A DNA stretch of 64,000 bases from assembly GCA_052400685.1 (NCBI GenBank), contig JBQTGJ010000001.1; one strand, given 5' to 3'. A model generated the notes under the pieces. It saw only the letters and a program-made list of their open reading frames with translations, made no database searches and was not told where the DNA came from. This DNA comes from CAZHHH01 sp052400685 (GTDB lineage Bacteria > Bacteroidota > Bacteroidia > Bacteroidales > Marinilabiliaceae). Within the stretch, counting starts at the first letter, position 1, and each line of letters begins with the position of its first letter. Made by a program: the position numbers and the translations under genes. Positions 15,641 to 25,157 of this stretch are shown here, piece by piece.

Positions 15641-18058
15641 TTATTGGTCATCTTTTGCAATAATACTGTTTTTTCTGTTAGTTGGGTTTATTACCAGTTC
15701 ATCAATCTCTATGTCTTCGTCTTCGTTATATATTTGAAGTAAGGGTTCTTTAAAGTGCTGGTTGGTTATTAACCGTTCAAAGGCTAATAAGATGGATGGC
15801 AGCAGAATTAGGTTTGAGAACATGGCAATTAGCAATGTGAAGGCAACGAGAAGGCCTAGTGCAACAGTGCCTCCGAAGTTGGACAGACTAAAAACTCCAA
15901 ATCCGAAGAATAATATGATAGATGTGTAAATCATGCTGATTCCGGTTTCTTTAAGTGCCAGAATGACTGCTGTTCGAATGTTCCAGTTAGTTTCGCTTAA
16001 TTCCTGACGATATTTTGCCAGAAAGTGAATCGTGTCGTCAACCGAAATTCCAAAGGCAATACTAAAAACAAGGATGGTTGACGGTTTAATAGGAATTCCA
16101 AAATAGCCCATGAGGGCCGCAGTCATTATCAGAGGTATCAGATTGGGTATCAGTGATATCAATACCATGCGTTTGGAAGTAAACATCCACGCCATAAAGG
16201 AGGCTATCAGGATTATGGCAAGAAGTAAACTGGTAAATAAATTGCGAATCAAATAATTGGTGCCCTGTGCAAAAACGATGCTTGAACCGCTTACCATGGT
16301 ATCATATTTATCAGATGGGAATACATCATTGATTTCACTGTTAATTAATGAATCCAGAGATGCCATGCGGGTGGTACCGATGTCTTCCATGCGTAAACTG
16401 ATTCGGGCTTTTTGTCGTGTTGAATCAATAAAGTTGTTAACCAGCCCTTTGGTACTGTTTTCCTGGCCTGCCAGGTAGGATAGCAGGAATGCCCGTTCGC
16501 GCGAGCCGGGTAGACTGTAATAGGCGGGATTGCCATTGTAATAGGCCTGACGGGCAAATTTTACGGCATCAATGTATGAAACAGGACGCGATAATTCGGG
16601 TATTTTGTTTAGCTTTTGTTGTAGTTTATCCATTTTTTTCATGGTAACTACCTGAGTCGCCATTCCTGGTTTACGCGTGTCTATCACTATTTCAAGGGGC
16701 ATCAAGCCATTGAAGTGCTGTTCAAAGAATTTTAAATCTTTGTATAGTGCATGACGATGCGGAATGTCATCGAGCATGTAGCCGGTTGTTTTCATTCTTG
16801 AAATGCCATAGCCACCTGCCAATACCATAACCAGAGTAAAAGCAAACACTTTTGAACGATGATTCAGTGAAATTTGTACAAGGTTGGCCACCAGACTGGT
16901 CATGTATTTGTTCTCGAGATGCTGAATGTGACGTTCCTTCGGATCGGGTAAAAAACTGAAAATGATGGGTATGAGCAATAGACTTAGCAAAAAAACGACA
17001 ATAATATTAATGGCGGCTATAATGCCAAATTCTACCATTATTTTGCTGCTGGTAAAAATGAAAGTGGCAAAGCCGCTGGCTGTAGTTAGATTGGTCAGAA
17101 AGGTGGCGTTTCCGATTTTTCTTATTACCCGTTGCAGGGATTTGATTTTATTGCCGTGTTTGCTGAATTCCTGATGGTATTTGTTTAGCAGAAAAACAGA
17201 ATTTGGGATGCCGATGACAATGATCAGAGGCGGAATCATTCCTGTAAGAATGGTGATTTTAAATCCAAGCACAGCCTGGCTGCCCAGTGCCCATATAACA
17301 GCCACACCTACCACCAGCATCGAAAACAAAACCACTTTGAAAGAACGGAAGAATAAAAATATTATAAGAGCTGTTATAGCCAGTGTTAGATAAATGAACA
17401 TACTCAGTTCTTTTTTTATCATCTCGGCCGTTTCAACTCTAATATAAGGAAGCCCTGAAATTTTTACTTCATTTTGACTGGCTATTTTATACTTATCAAC
17501 AGCAATTTTAATGTTATCAACCAGTTGAACCCTGTCGGAACTACCAAGAATTTTTGGGTCGATGGTTATAGCTACCAGGTAAGTATCGGTTGCCCGGTTA
17601 TAAATAAGGTTATCGTAAAAAGGAAGGTGTTCTAATTTTTGTTTTGCTGAATCTAATTGCGCTTGTGTGTTTATATTTTTAAAAACAGGAGTTAGCTGAA
17701 ATTTTCTTTCCCGGGTGTTTTTAACCAGATCAAGAACGTTAAATACGGAAAAAACCTCTTCAACACCAGAGATGGTCTTCAGTTCCTGAGTCATTTTTTC
17801 CCATTCCAAATAATGGTTGTAGATAAATAAGTCTTTTTCTTGAACGCCCAGCACAATGATGCTGCTTTCTTCTCCAAAAAGATCTTTGAAATTTTGGTAA
17901 TTAAGATTTGTGGAGTCGTCTTCAGGCAACAAAGGTGCATATTGATACGACATTTCAATTTTTTGAGATTGAAATGCCATGAAAATGGTAACGACTCCTA
18001 ATATGGTTAATATTTGAATTCTGTTTTTTAAGATTGTTCGGGCAATTCTAATCCACAT
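15641..18058 (-). CDS. RND-superfamily exporter (MMPL/HAE3-like)
   Basis: 805 residues. There is one transmembrane helix near residues 12-28, a periplasmic porter domain, then five or six helices (about 220-370), a second N-half-like helix near 405, a second porter domain and five helices (about 610-765). The motif GISVDDTIHFLAKYRQEL in the second bundle is the conserved RND proton-relay/sterol-sensing-like segment; the matching position in the first bundle is VIGIPNSVFLLNKYHQEF, which lacks the Asp pair. Such proteins export lipids or hydrophobic compounds. The neighbouring prenyl synthase hints at an isoprenoid or lipid role, which is only an inference. The C-terminus is acidic (NEDEDIEIDE). 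Confidence 0.85.
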   Translation of the reverse strand: MWIRIARTILKNRIQILTILGVVTIFMAFQSQKIEMSYQYAPLLPEDDSTNLNYQNFKDLFGEESSIIVLGVQEKDLFIYNHYLEWEKMTQELKTISGVEEVFSVFNVLDLVKNTRERKFQLTPVFKNINTQAQLDSAKQKLEHLPFYDNLIYNRATDTYLVAITIDPKILGSSDRVQLVDNIKIAVDKYKIASQNEVKISGLPYIRVETAEMIKKELSMFIYLTLAITALIIFLFFRSFKVVLFSMLVVGVAVIWALGSQAVLGFKITILTGMIPPLIIVIGIPNSVFLLNKYHQEFSKHGNKIKSLQRVIRKIGNATFLTNLTTASGFATFIFTSSKIMVEFGIIAAINIIVVFLLSLLLIPIIFSFLPDPKERHIQHLENKYMTSLVANLVQISLNHRSKVFAFTLVMVLAGGYGISRMKTTGYMLDDIPHRHALYKDLKFFEQHFNGLMPLEIVIDTRKPGMATQVVTMKKMDKLQQKLNKIPELSRPVSYIDAVKFARQAYYNGNPAYYSLPGSRERAFLLSYLAGQENSTKGLVNNFIDSTRQKARISLRMEDIGTTRMASLDSLINSEINDVFPSDKYDTMVSGSSIVFAQGTNYLIRNLFTSLLLAIILIASFMAWMFTSKRMVLISLIPNLIPLIMTAALMGYFGIPIKPSTILVFSIAFGISVDDTIHFLAKYRQELSETNWNIRTAVILALKETGISMIYTSIILFFGFGVFSLSNFGGTVALGLLVAFTLLIAMFSNLILLPSILLAFERLITNQHFKEPLLQIYNEDEDIEIDELVINPTNRKNSIIAKDDQ

Positions 18059-18483
18059 ATACTCTTCCCCTCCGATGGTATTTTATTAAACGACCATGAT
18101 AAAAGATTTAGCTTCACTGATCTGTGATTCTTAAGCACGAGTTTGATTATTTCATGAGAGTTTTATACGACCATAAAAACAAAATTTCATCACATGAAAT
18201 ATTGCGCGAATTTAATTAAATTTTGGTAGGAGCCATTTTTTTTGCGGTCGTAGAGACCCATTTCTAGTGGCTGAGAGTCGTAATATATTGATAGATACGC
18301 AGATAATAAATACATGAAATGTTTAGCTTTGGACATAATGGCTATACATTTTACGCAACTTTAAATGTTGTTGTTAATCGCCTGAGAGTATGATTTTTTT
18401 AGAAAAGAGAAATGTAAAGTAAAAAAAATAGAAACCTAAATTGAATACTTTCGTAACAAACGCAAAATACAGAACGGATCATT
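18059..18483. other. Divergent intergenic region between exporter and signalling cluster
   Basis: About 425 bases holding the diverged hairpin unit (18082-18168). The remainder is AT-rich with no gene or RNA that I recognise. A weak TAnnTTTG-like string (ATACTTTCG) lies at about 18446, some 30 bases before the YfiR-like ATG. Confidence 0.4.
18082..18168 (+). repeat. Diverged CATATG-hairpin unit upstream of the signalling cluster
   Basis: TATTAAACGACCATGATAAA at the left end and TTGATTATTTCATGAGAG at the right end match the unit at 33009-33077, with a longer loop between. A linker of exactly 22 bases (18169-18190) is followed by CACATGAAAT at 18191, in the family register. The ATG there opens only an 11-codon frame. 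It lies between divergent genes, oriented towards the YfiR-like gene. Confidence 0.6.
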
Positions 18484-19002
18484 ATGAAGAAAATTTATTT
18501 AGTGCTGCTTTTAGGATTGTTACCATTAATGAAAATCTCAGCACAGGAGGCGAAGTTTAAGGCGGTTTTCACCCTGAATTTTATTCGTTACATAGGCTGG
18601 CCCGAGAGCTCTTTAAAGGGGGACTTTGTAATTGGGGTGATAAGGAATAGCGAAGTTGCGCGCTGGATCAAAGAGCAGTCAGGCGGGAAAAAGTTCGGAT
18701 TTCAAAATATCGTTGTCAAGGAGTTCAAGAGTGTTGATGAGCTAACAAATGATTGTCAGGTTATCTTTGTTTCTTCTTCAGCCAATATACGAAGCTCTGC
18801 TGAAACGCTTATGAGTAAGGCAAAACAACGACACAGTCTTATTATCTCCGAATCGGAAGGCGCGACTAAATATGGGGCGGCCATTAATTTTGTAATACGC
18901 GAAGGTGTGTTGAAGTTTGAACTTCATAAGATTAATGCGGGTCAAGTGGATCTGAAGTTTAGTTCCCGTTTAGAAGGGATGTCTGCGGCCATTGTGCTTT
19001 GA
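18484..19002 (+). CDS. YfiR-family (DUF4154) secreted protein
   Basis: 172 residues with a cleavable signal peptide (residues 1-20, ending KISA-QEA). The family pattern is AVFTLNFIRYIGWPE, then FVIGVIRNSEVA, then VIFVSSSANIRS, and a final LKFELHKINAGQVDLKFSSRL. In YfiBNR-type systems YfiR is a periplasmic protein that inhibits a membrane diguanylate cyclase; no such cyclase is seen in this window. It is the first gene of the plus-strand signalling run, separated from the MCP by 277 bases and a hairpin, so it may be its own transcription unit. The partner is unknown. Confidence 0.8.
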   Translation: MKKIYLVLLLGLLPLMKISAQEAKFKAVFTLNFIRYIGWPESSLKGDFVIGVIRNSEVARWIKEQSGGKKFGFQNIVVKEFKSVDELTNDCQVIFVSSSANIRSSAETLMSKAKQRHSLIISESEGATKYGAAINFVIREGVLKFELHKINAGQVDLKFSSRLEGMSAAIVL

Positions 19003-19046
19003 AGCTTATGAAATGAATTTTACAGTCCTGACAGTTTATTTTATAG

Positions 19047-19077
19047 TAGTTTCTACAAAATGTTTTTGTAGAAACTA
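19047..19077 (+). terminator. Hairpin after the YfiR-like gene
   Basis: TAGTTTCTACAAAA pairs with TTTTGTAGAAACTA (14 bp, 3-base loop), followed by T-rich sequence. It lies 45 bases after the stop codon and probably terminates that transcript. Confidence 0.7.
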
Positions 19078-19279
19078 TTCTGTTTTGGATTTTTAGTATC
19101 TTCCCGCTTTTATTTCGTTGACGGCCTTCTTTGTTTAGTTTGCAGGCAGGAAACGTTTTTTGTATTTATTAGAAATAACAAGACTCGCTCTTTAAGAAGT
19201 ATTGATTTTTCATCGTTTGTTGTTGAATCTTAATTTTGGCTGATTTCTTAAGGGCAGTGAACAATAAAATTATTCACAC

Positions 19280-20989
19280 ATGAAGTTTAAATTAAACATT
19301 GGTCAAAAACTGATTTACGGTTTTGGTTTAATTCTGGTAGTGGTTTTTTTAAATAGTATTCTTACTATTTTTACTTTGGTCAGAAGTACCAGTTTGAACA
19401 GGGAAGTTACAGATATTTATGGGCCTTCAGTAACGGATTTGAACAATATGAATATGTTGATCACCCAAAGTAAAATGTTAATCCGTAATTGGGTGTTTGT
19501 CGATAACCAACCTGGTACACCTGATAAGTTGCGTTTAGCTGAACTTCACAGTACCGATTGGCCCCAATTAAAAGAATCGTTGCATCCTATTGCCAAGGAG
19601 TGGGAAGACAAAGATGATATTGTTAAGCTGGAGTTGATTTTTCAACATATGGATTCTCTTTTTGGTCTGCATCAGGAAGTGATGAAAAGCTTAAACTCTT
19701 TTGAAGCTTATGAAGATGTGATGGTCTTTTTCCAAGCCGAAGATATGGTCATGGAAGGCCGGGGTATCATGAAGCTTTCTGAGGATATTAGTGATGAAAT
19801 CACGGCCCTAACGGATAAATACACCAAAAAGAATGATACGGCATTGGCACAAATGCATAAATCTTTTTCAGTGTTGGTGTGGACTGTCGTTCTTATGGGA
19901 ATAATACTTTTGGTTGTCTCCTTAATAACCGGCTTCTTACTTTATAATTCCATTGTAAAACCCTTAACCAAGGGCGTTTCTTTTGCCAAGGCCATTGGAG
20001 TGGGCGATCTTACGGCGGAAGTAAATGTCGAACAGGATGATGAAATAGGTATCTTATCAAGAGAATTGAGTAATATGGCTATCAACCTCAAGAAAACGGT
20101 TGTTGCCATTAAAGAGAATGCCAATAATTTGGTTTATTCGAGTGAGACACTTAAAACCAGTTCTCAGCAACTATCCCGGGGGTCTGCTGACCAGGCGGCC
20201 TCTGCCGAAGAAGTATCAACATCCATTGAAGAGATGGTGGCAAATATTGATCAGAATACCGAAAATGCTGTACAAACAGAAAAAATAACGGTGGAAACCG
20301 CCAAGGATGTGAATATTGCTGATGAGTTGACTTCGGAAGCTGCTAAGGCTATGACAGCCATCTCTGAAAAGATTTCAATTATTAGTGATATTGCTTTCCA
20401 AACAAATATTTTGGCGCTTAATGCTGCGGTGGAAGCGGCTCGGGCCGGTGAGCATGGACGCGGTTTTTCAGTGGTTGCAGCAGAAGTGCGTAAATTGGCT
20501 GAACGTAGTAAAGTGGCTGCCGATGAAATTGTGACGCTTGTGGCCCGGGGACTTAAAGTTTCTAAAGAAGCCGGCGACAAGGCTCGTGCGCTTGTCCCTG
20601 ATATTGAAAAAACAACCTTGTTGATTAAAGAGATCGCTGCTGCCAGTATGGAACAAAAAACCGGCGCTGACCAAATCAACATGGCGATGCAACAGCTTAA
20701 TCTGATTACTCAGGAAAATGCCTCCAGCTCTGATGAGTTGACACAAAGTTCCGATCAGTTATCTGTTTTGGCGCAGAACCTTAAAGAAGCTGTTAGTTAT
20801 TTTAATATTGGTGACGAGGAGATTTCTCAGGAGGCAGCTGAAAGTGTTAAAGGTAAAACCTCTTCTACCTCTAAAAATACGAAGGAAAAAAGCGGAAAAA
20901 CCAAGTCAACTCCCACTTCAAAATCATTTCAGCCAAATTTGTCAAATTTGGAGAAAGAATTTGATTTGGATAATTATGAAAAATTTTAA
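19280..20989 (+). CDS. Methyl-accepting chemotaxis protein
   Basis: 569 residues. Transmembrane helices are at about 11-33 and 197-225, enclosing a helical periplasmic sensor domain (about 35-195). A HAMP domain follows, then the cytoplasmic signalling hairpin with its tip ISDIAFQTNILALNAAVEAA and HGRGFSVVAAEVRKLAERS. The C-terminal 55 residues are a Ser/Thr/Lys-rich tail ending SNLEKEFDLDNYEKF; I see no CheR-docking pentapeptide. The ligand is unknown. It is the only MCP in the window and heads the chemosensory operon, so it is probably the dedicated receptor for the CheA and CheW proteins downstream. Confidence 0.93.
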   Translation: MKFKLNIGQKLIYGFGLILVVVFLNSILTIFTLVRSTSLNREVTDIYGPSVTDLNNMNMLITQSKMLIRNWVFVDNQPGTPDKLRLAELHSTDWPQLKESLHPIAKEWEDKDDIVKLELIFQHMDSLFGLHQEVMKSLNSFEAYEDVMVFFQAEDMVMEGRGIMKLSEDISDEITALTDKYTKKNDTALAQMHKSFSVLVWTVVLMGIILLVVSLITGFLLYNSIVKPLTKGVSFAKAIGVGDLTAEVNVEQDDEIGILSRELSNMAINLKKTVVAIKENANNLVYSSETLKTSSQQLSRGSADQAASAEEVSTSIEEMVANIDQNTENAVQTEKITVETAKDVNIADELTSEAAKAMTAISEKISIISDIAFQTNILALNAAVEAARAGEHGRGFSVVAAEVRKLAERSKVAADEIVTLVARGLKVSKEAGDKARALVPDIEKTTLLIKEIAAASMEQKTGADQINMAMQQLNLITQENASSSDELTQSSDQLSVLAQNLKEAVSYFNIGDEEISQEAAESVKGKTSSTSKNTKEKSGKTKSTPTSKSFQPNLSNLEKEFDLDNYEKF

Positions 20990-21040
20990 ACAGACGTTCT
21001 GGTGGATGGATTTTTCGTTTTTACTGAGAAATAAATTATT

Positions 21041-21355
21041 ATGACTGATAGCTATAAAATTGCTCACAAAGAAAAAAATGGCGAGGTAAATCTTGTGTTT
21101 AGCGGGCAGTTGACGATTAATAATATCGAAAAAATTGCGTCTGAGATTAAGACGATTCTCGAAAAACCGACAGCAGTAAATATTCAGGTTAAAGAAGTGG
21201 AGAACCTGGATCTTACGTTTGTGCAATTGATCTATTCCATAAAAAATAGTGGAAAGAAGAATAATTTTAAAGTGACTCTTTCTGTGAGTCTGTCAGAGGA
21301 ACTTAATTCATTGGTTGCAAATGCTGGATTTGACTCTTTTTTAACTGAAAATTAA
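21041..21355 (+). CDS. STAS-domain protein
   Basis: 104 residues, one STAS (anti-sigma-factor-antagonist-like) domain: VNLVFSGQLTINNIEKIASE, then VKEVENLDLTFVQLIYSIK, and a C-terminal LVANAGFDSFL. The phosphorylatable Ser/Thr region is DLTFVQL, where Thr replaces the usual Ser. It lies 51 bases after the MCP and 17 before cheY. STAS proteins in chemosensory operons are thought to link receptor arrays with phospho-switches; the partner here could be the PP2C phosphatase or SiaB kinase downstream, which is an inference. Confidence 0.75.
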   Translation: MTDSYKIAHKEKNGEVNLVFSGQLTINNIEKIASEIKTILEKPTAVNIQVKEVENLDLTFVQLIYSIKNSGKKNNFKVTLSVSLSEELNSLVANAGFDSFLTEN

Positions 21356-21372
21356 TTAAACATCATATAGTT

Positions 21373-21738
21373 ATGGCAAAAACCGTTCTTATTGTAGATG
21401 ACTCTGAGAGTATCCGGGAAGTGGTAAATTTTACACTCCAGAATGAAGGGTATGAAGTGCTTGTTGGGGTAGATGGTGAAGATGCGTTGCAGTATCTTGA
21501 TGGCCGTCATATAGACATTATCATTACCGACCTCCACATGCCAAATCTTGATGGGCTGGGTTTAATCAGGAAGGTGAGACAAAATGATACTTATAAGCAT
21601 ATCCCGATATTGTTTTTGACCACAGAGTCACAAACCGCCAAGAAAATGGAAGCCAAGGAAGCGGGTGCTACAGGTTGGATCATTAAACCATTTGTTCCTG
21701 CCAAGTTATTGTCAGCCATATCGAGAGTTATCAGATAG
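21373..21738 (+). CDS. cheY: CheY-like single-domain response regulator
   Basis: 121 residues, a lone receiver domain. The acidic pair is DD at 9-10, the phosphoacceptor is Asp53 in IITDLHMPNLDG, the Thr switch is FLTTES and the conserved Lys is IIKPF. It should be phosphorylated by CheA and diffuse to an output, which is not in the window. It is eight bases from the HPt gene. Confidence 0.92.
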   Translation: MAKTVLIVDDSESIREVVNFTLQNEGYEVLVGVDGEDALQYLDGRHIDIIITDLHMPNLDGLGLIRKVRQNDTYKHIPILFLTTESQTAKKMEAKEAGATGWIIKPFVPAKLLSAISRVIR

Positions 21739-21745
21739 CGAACCA

Positions 21746-22081
21746 ATGTTAGAGGATCTTAAAAGGAAGTTTTTTGACCAGATTTTAAGCGAATTGGAGA
21801 ATTTGGCTGTTATTTTGGAAAAAGAACCTGATGGCGATAAGCTCGATGATACCGTCGAACGGATCTTTACAATTAGTCATCAGATAAGTGGTACAGCTCC
21901 AATGTTGGGCTATGAAGTGATGCCAAAGCTTTCGAGAAAGGTTGAACGTGCCTTTTATGAGGTTCGCACCAATAATAGGGATATTTCCTCACAGTTTCTT
22001 CAGCAAACGCGGAGAACTATTTTATCTATGATAGAAACATTGAAAGACGAATCAAAAGGAATGGCCCAAGTGTCTAACTAA
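21746..22081 (+). CDS. Stand-alone HPt-like phosphotransfer protein
   Basis: 111 residues from ATG 21746; a longer frame that overlaps cheY from 21665 is unlikely. It is all-helical with an HPt motif SHQISGTAPMLGY, so His45 is the likely phosphoacceptor in place of the canonical HxLKGxA. It sits between cheY and cheA and could act as a phosphate sink or shuttle. A lone HPt inside a che operon is not standard. Confidence 0.65.
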   Translation: MLEDLKRKFFDQILSELENLAVILEKEPDGDKLDDTVERIFTISHQISGTAPMLGYEVMPKLSRKVERAFYEVRTNNRDISSQFLQQTRRTILSMIETLKDESKGMAQVSN

Positions 22082-22117
22082 AAGTACCAGACTGATAGTC
22101 ATAATTGAAGGTAACTC

Positions 22118-24172
22118 ATGATTGATAAGTTTAGAGCAAAATTTGTAGAGGAGTCCAAGGATAATGTTCAGGATCTGGAAGAAGCATTGTTTCTTCTTGA
22201 GAAAGACATGGAAAACCGGGAACTTATAGAGCGTATCTTTAGGGCGATGCACTCTCTTAAGGGTGGTGGCGCTATGTTTGGTTTTAATGACTTAAGCGAG
22301 TTTACTCACCACTTAGAGACTATTTTTGATGGTGTCCGGAACCAAAAGATTCCCGTTACTACTGACTTAATTTCGCTGACGTTTCTGGCTATTGATGAGA
22401 TAAATATTTTGCTCAATACCGGTGATTTAACCGAGGCAAAAGATAAAGAAGAGTTGGCGGGCATTACCAATCGCATAAAAGATTTTATGGGGAATGGTTC
22501 TGAAATCCCAGCTGACACTTCTGCTAAAACGACCGTATCATCACCTACTGTTAAGGTACCCCAACAGCAAGAAACGAAGAGTGAACTTACTTATTTGATT
22601 ACTTTTATTCCTCAGTTGGATTTGCTGCAAAACGGAACTAATCCGTTTTTTTTAATGGACGACCTTCATGCGCTGGGTACAGCCATGTGTGTAGCTTATG
22701 TGCATAAAATTCCATCACTCGATTTATATAGCCCGACCAGTAATTATTGTGTCTGGCAGATTTTGTTAAGTACGGTTGAATCCGTTAATGAGATTAAAGA
22801 CGTTTTCATTTTCGTGGAAGACGAGTGTGAATTGAGCGTTGATTTGATCGCCAACAGACCTGTCGTTGATTTGCCTGCTGTTAAGTCAATGGTTGACAAG
22901 GCAAAAGAGCGAAATCTCCTTCTGAAAAAAGAGGACTTTGACGACGCTGATTGGAAAAAAGAAGCCGTTGCTAAACCGACCACAGCTCCTAGAAAAGTAG
23001 CTGTTCAGGAACATAAAATTTCCAGCATCAGAGTATCGTCGTATAAGATTGATGAGCTGGTGACGTTGGTGAGTGAGTTGGTAACCATTCAGGCGCAGCT
23101 GAGTCTGTATGCCGAAAAGAGTGGCGAACCATCTATAATGGCCCTTACCGAGAATATTCAAAAATTATCGCGCCAGCTGCGTGAAAATGCCTTTGATATT
23201 AGCCTTATTCCTTTGCAGAGTGAATTGATGCGTTTCCAGCGATTGGTACGCGACTTATCCAAAGACCAAAATAAGGATATTGATTTTGTTATTGAAGGCG
23301 GTGATATAGAACTGGATAAAAATATCATAGAGAATCTGACCGATCCTTTGTTGCACATTCTTCGTAATTCAATTGATCACGGTATTGAGTTGCCGGATGA
23401 TCGTATTTCGGCTGGGAAGGCACCAAAGGGAACAATTTTGTTTAAGGCTTATTACTCAGGCGCCAATGTTATTATTGAGGTGTCCGACGATGGTAAAGGT
23501 CTTGATCCCGATCTTATTCTTCGAAAGGCTATTGCCAAAGGCATTGTTGAAGAAGGAGCGCAACTTGAAAATAAAGAAATATTGAATCTAATATTTCTTA
23601 GCGGTTTTAGTACCCGTGATGCCGTAACCGAAGTGTCGGGCCGTGGTGTTGGAATGGATGTTGTTCGACGTAAAATTGCAGAAATACGTGGCGAAGTAAC
23701 TGTGGAATCGGAATTGGGTAAAGGAACAATTATCTCTATCCAATTGCCTATGACATTGTCAATTATTGATGGATTACTGGTAAAGGTAAAAGATAATCAG
23801 TATGTTATTCCTATTTCCGCCATCGAAAAAATTCATGCGTTGGAGTCGACAAAGTTCAGGAATACCTTTAATCGTGTTGTGGAGTTAGACGGCGAGCAGG
23901 TGCCTTATATAAATCTACGGGAGGCTTTTAATCTTGAGCCATTGGACGAAAACAATAACGTTGTACAGATGGTTGTTGTTAAATCAGGCGACAAATTGGC
24001 CGGGATTGTTGTTGATAGTGTGATTGGTGAATATCAAACTGTGGTTAAACCTTTGGGAAAGTATCTGCGTAGTCAGAAAATTTTGTCCGGAGCCTCTATT
24101 ATGGGCGATGGAAGTATTTCGATGGTTATAGACACCACGCGTTTGTTACAAATCCGAAAAGGAAAGAAATAG
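22118..24172 (+). CDS. cheA: Chemotaxis histidine kinase CheA
   Basis: 684 residues. Domains in order: P1 HPt with His45 in FRAMHSLKGGGAMFGF; a P2-like linker domain (about 160-270); dimerisation domain starting ISSIRVSSYKIDELVTLVSE near 300; ATPase with N box HILRNSIDHGIELPDDR, G1 EVSDDGKGLD and G2 GRGVGMDVV; and a C-terminal CheW-like domain ending LLQIRKGKK. All key motifs are intact, so an active kinase is expected. It works with CheW and the MCP at the inner membrane and passes phosphate to CheY and CheB. Confidence 0.96.
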   Translation: MIDKFRAKFVEESKDNVQDLEEALFLLEKDMENRELIERIFRAMHSLKGGGAMFGFNDLSEFTHHLETIFDGVRNQKIPVTTDLISLTFLAIDEINILLNTGDLTEAKDKEELAGITNRIKDFMGNGSEIPADTSAKTTVSSPTVKVPQQQETKSELTYLITFIPQLDLLQNGTNPFFLMDDLHALGTAMCVAYVHKIPSLDLYSPTSNYCVWQILLSTVESVNEIKDVFIFVEDECELSVDLIANRPVVDLPAVKSMVDKAKERNLLLKKEDFDDADWKKEAVAKPTTAPRKVAVQEHKISSIRVSSYKIDELVTLVSELVTIQAQLSLYAEKSGEPSIMALTENIQKLSRQLRENAFDISLIPLQSELMRFQRLVRDLSKDQNKDIDFVIEGGDIELDKNIIENLTDPLLHILRNSIDHGIELPDDRISAGKAPKGTILFKAYYSGANVIIEVSDDGKGLDPDLILRKAIAKGIVEEGAQLENKEILNLIFLSGFSTRDAVTEVSGRGVGMDVVRRKIAEIRGEVTVESELGKGTIISIQLPMTLSIIDGLLVKVKDNQYVIPISAIEKIHALESTKFRNTFNRVVELDGEQVPYINLREAFNLEPLDENNNVVQMVVVKSGDKLAGIVVDSVIGEYQTVVKPLGKYLRSQKILSGASIMGDGSISMVIDTTRLLQIRKGKK

Positions 24173-24204
24173 ATTGTTAATATTCTATATAAAGGCAGTA
24201 TAAA

Positions 24205-24654
24205 ATGGAAGTACAAGACAAAACACTTTTGTCGTTTCAGATTCAGGATGATATTTTTGCAGTGAATGCCCTTACGGTAGCTCACATTCTGGAACTGCCG
24301 CCTGTTATTACGTCGGTGCCAAATACACCGGAATTCATGAAGGGAATCATTAATCTACACGGGAATATTGTTCCGGTGGCTGATATGCGTGTAATTATGG
24401 GGCGTGAAAATTTTACAAATGGGGCCGATACCTCCATTATTGTTCTTAGCCCTAAGGGCGATCAGGATGATAAAGTGGGTATTCTCGTAGATATGGTTCA
24501 GGAGGTTTTTGAGTACAAATCGTCCGAATTAAAGGAAACCGTCTTGCAAGGGAAAAAAGGAATGCTTGACTCGTTTGAAGGTACTCTTTTGAAAAATGGC
24601 GATTTTATTCATGTTATTGATATTAAGAGTTTAACGCATTTAATAGAAGAATAA
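24205..24654 (+). CDS. cheW: CheW coupling protein 1
   Basis: 149 residues, CheW fold throughout: LLSFQIQDDIFAVNALTVAHI, then FMKGIINLHGNIVPVADMRV and VGILVDMVQEVFE. It links receptor tips to CheA. It is one of two tandem, clearly diverged CheW genes; this one lies 32 bases after cheA and five before the second. Confidence 0.92.
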   Translation: MEVQDKTLLSFQIQDDIFAVNALTVAHILELPPVITSVPNTPEFMKGIINLHGNIVPVADMRVIMGRENFTNGADTSIIVLSPKGDQDDKVGILVDMVQEVFEYKSSELKETVLQGKKGMLDSFEGTLLKNGDFIHVIDIKSLTHLIEE

Positions 24655-24659
24655 GAAGC

Positions 24660-25139
24660 ATGGCAACTAACAGTAATTCGTATCTTACATTTAAAGTTGG
24701 CCAGGAAACTTTTGGCGTTAACGTGGTTAAAGTAATGGAGATACGTGAATATGTAACCCCACGTGTGTTACCCCAATCGCTACCTTTCGTTAAAGGCGTG
24801 GTGGAGTACCAGAATGAAGTTATACCTTTGATTGATACTGGACTGAAGTTTGGTCTGGACGAAGTTAAAATTGATATCGACACCGTGATGATTGTTTTGC
24901 AGCTAATCAGTGATACATTAAGTAAAACGTATCGCGTTGCAATTCTGGTGGACGCTGTTTCTGATGTGCTTGAATGCGATACTTCGGAACTTAAATTGAT
25001 TTCTGATGACTATCGGCCGGGGTACATTCAATCAACCTATACTCAGAATGATAAATTTATTTACATCCTGAATAGTGATTTAGTTTTTAATCAGAAAGAA
25101 GTTATTTCGATGCTCGATAGTCTTAAAAAGATAAAATAA
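24660..25139 (+). CDS. cheW: CheW coupling protein 2
   Basis: 159 residues: YLTFKVGQETFGVNVVKVME, FVKGVVEYQNEVIPLIDTGL and VAILVDAVSDVLECD, with an extended C-terminus (FIYILNSDLVFNQKEV). It has the core CheW motifs but differs strongly from the first copy. Two CheW proteins can form mixed arrays or serve different receptors. Confidence 0.9.
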   Translation: MATNSNSYLTFKVGQETFGVNVVKVMEIREYVTPRVLPQSLPFVKGVVEYQNEVIPLIDTGLKFGLDEVKIDIDTVMIVLQLISDTLSKTYRVAILVDAVSDVLECDTSELKLISDDYRPGYIQSTYTQNDKFIYILNSDLVFNQKEVISMLDSLKKIK

Positions 25140-25157
25140 TTAGTCATCCAGAATAGT

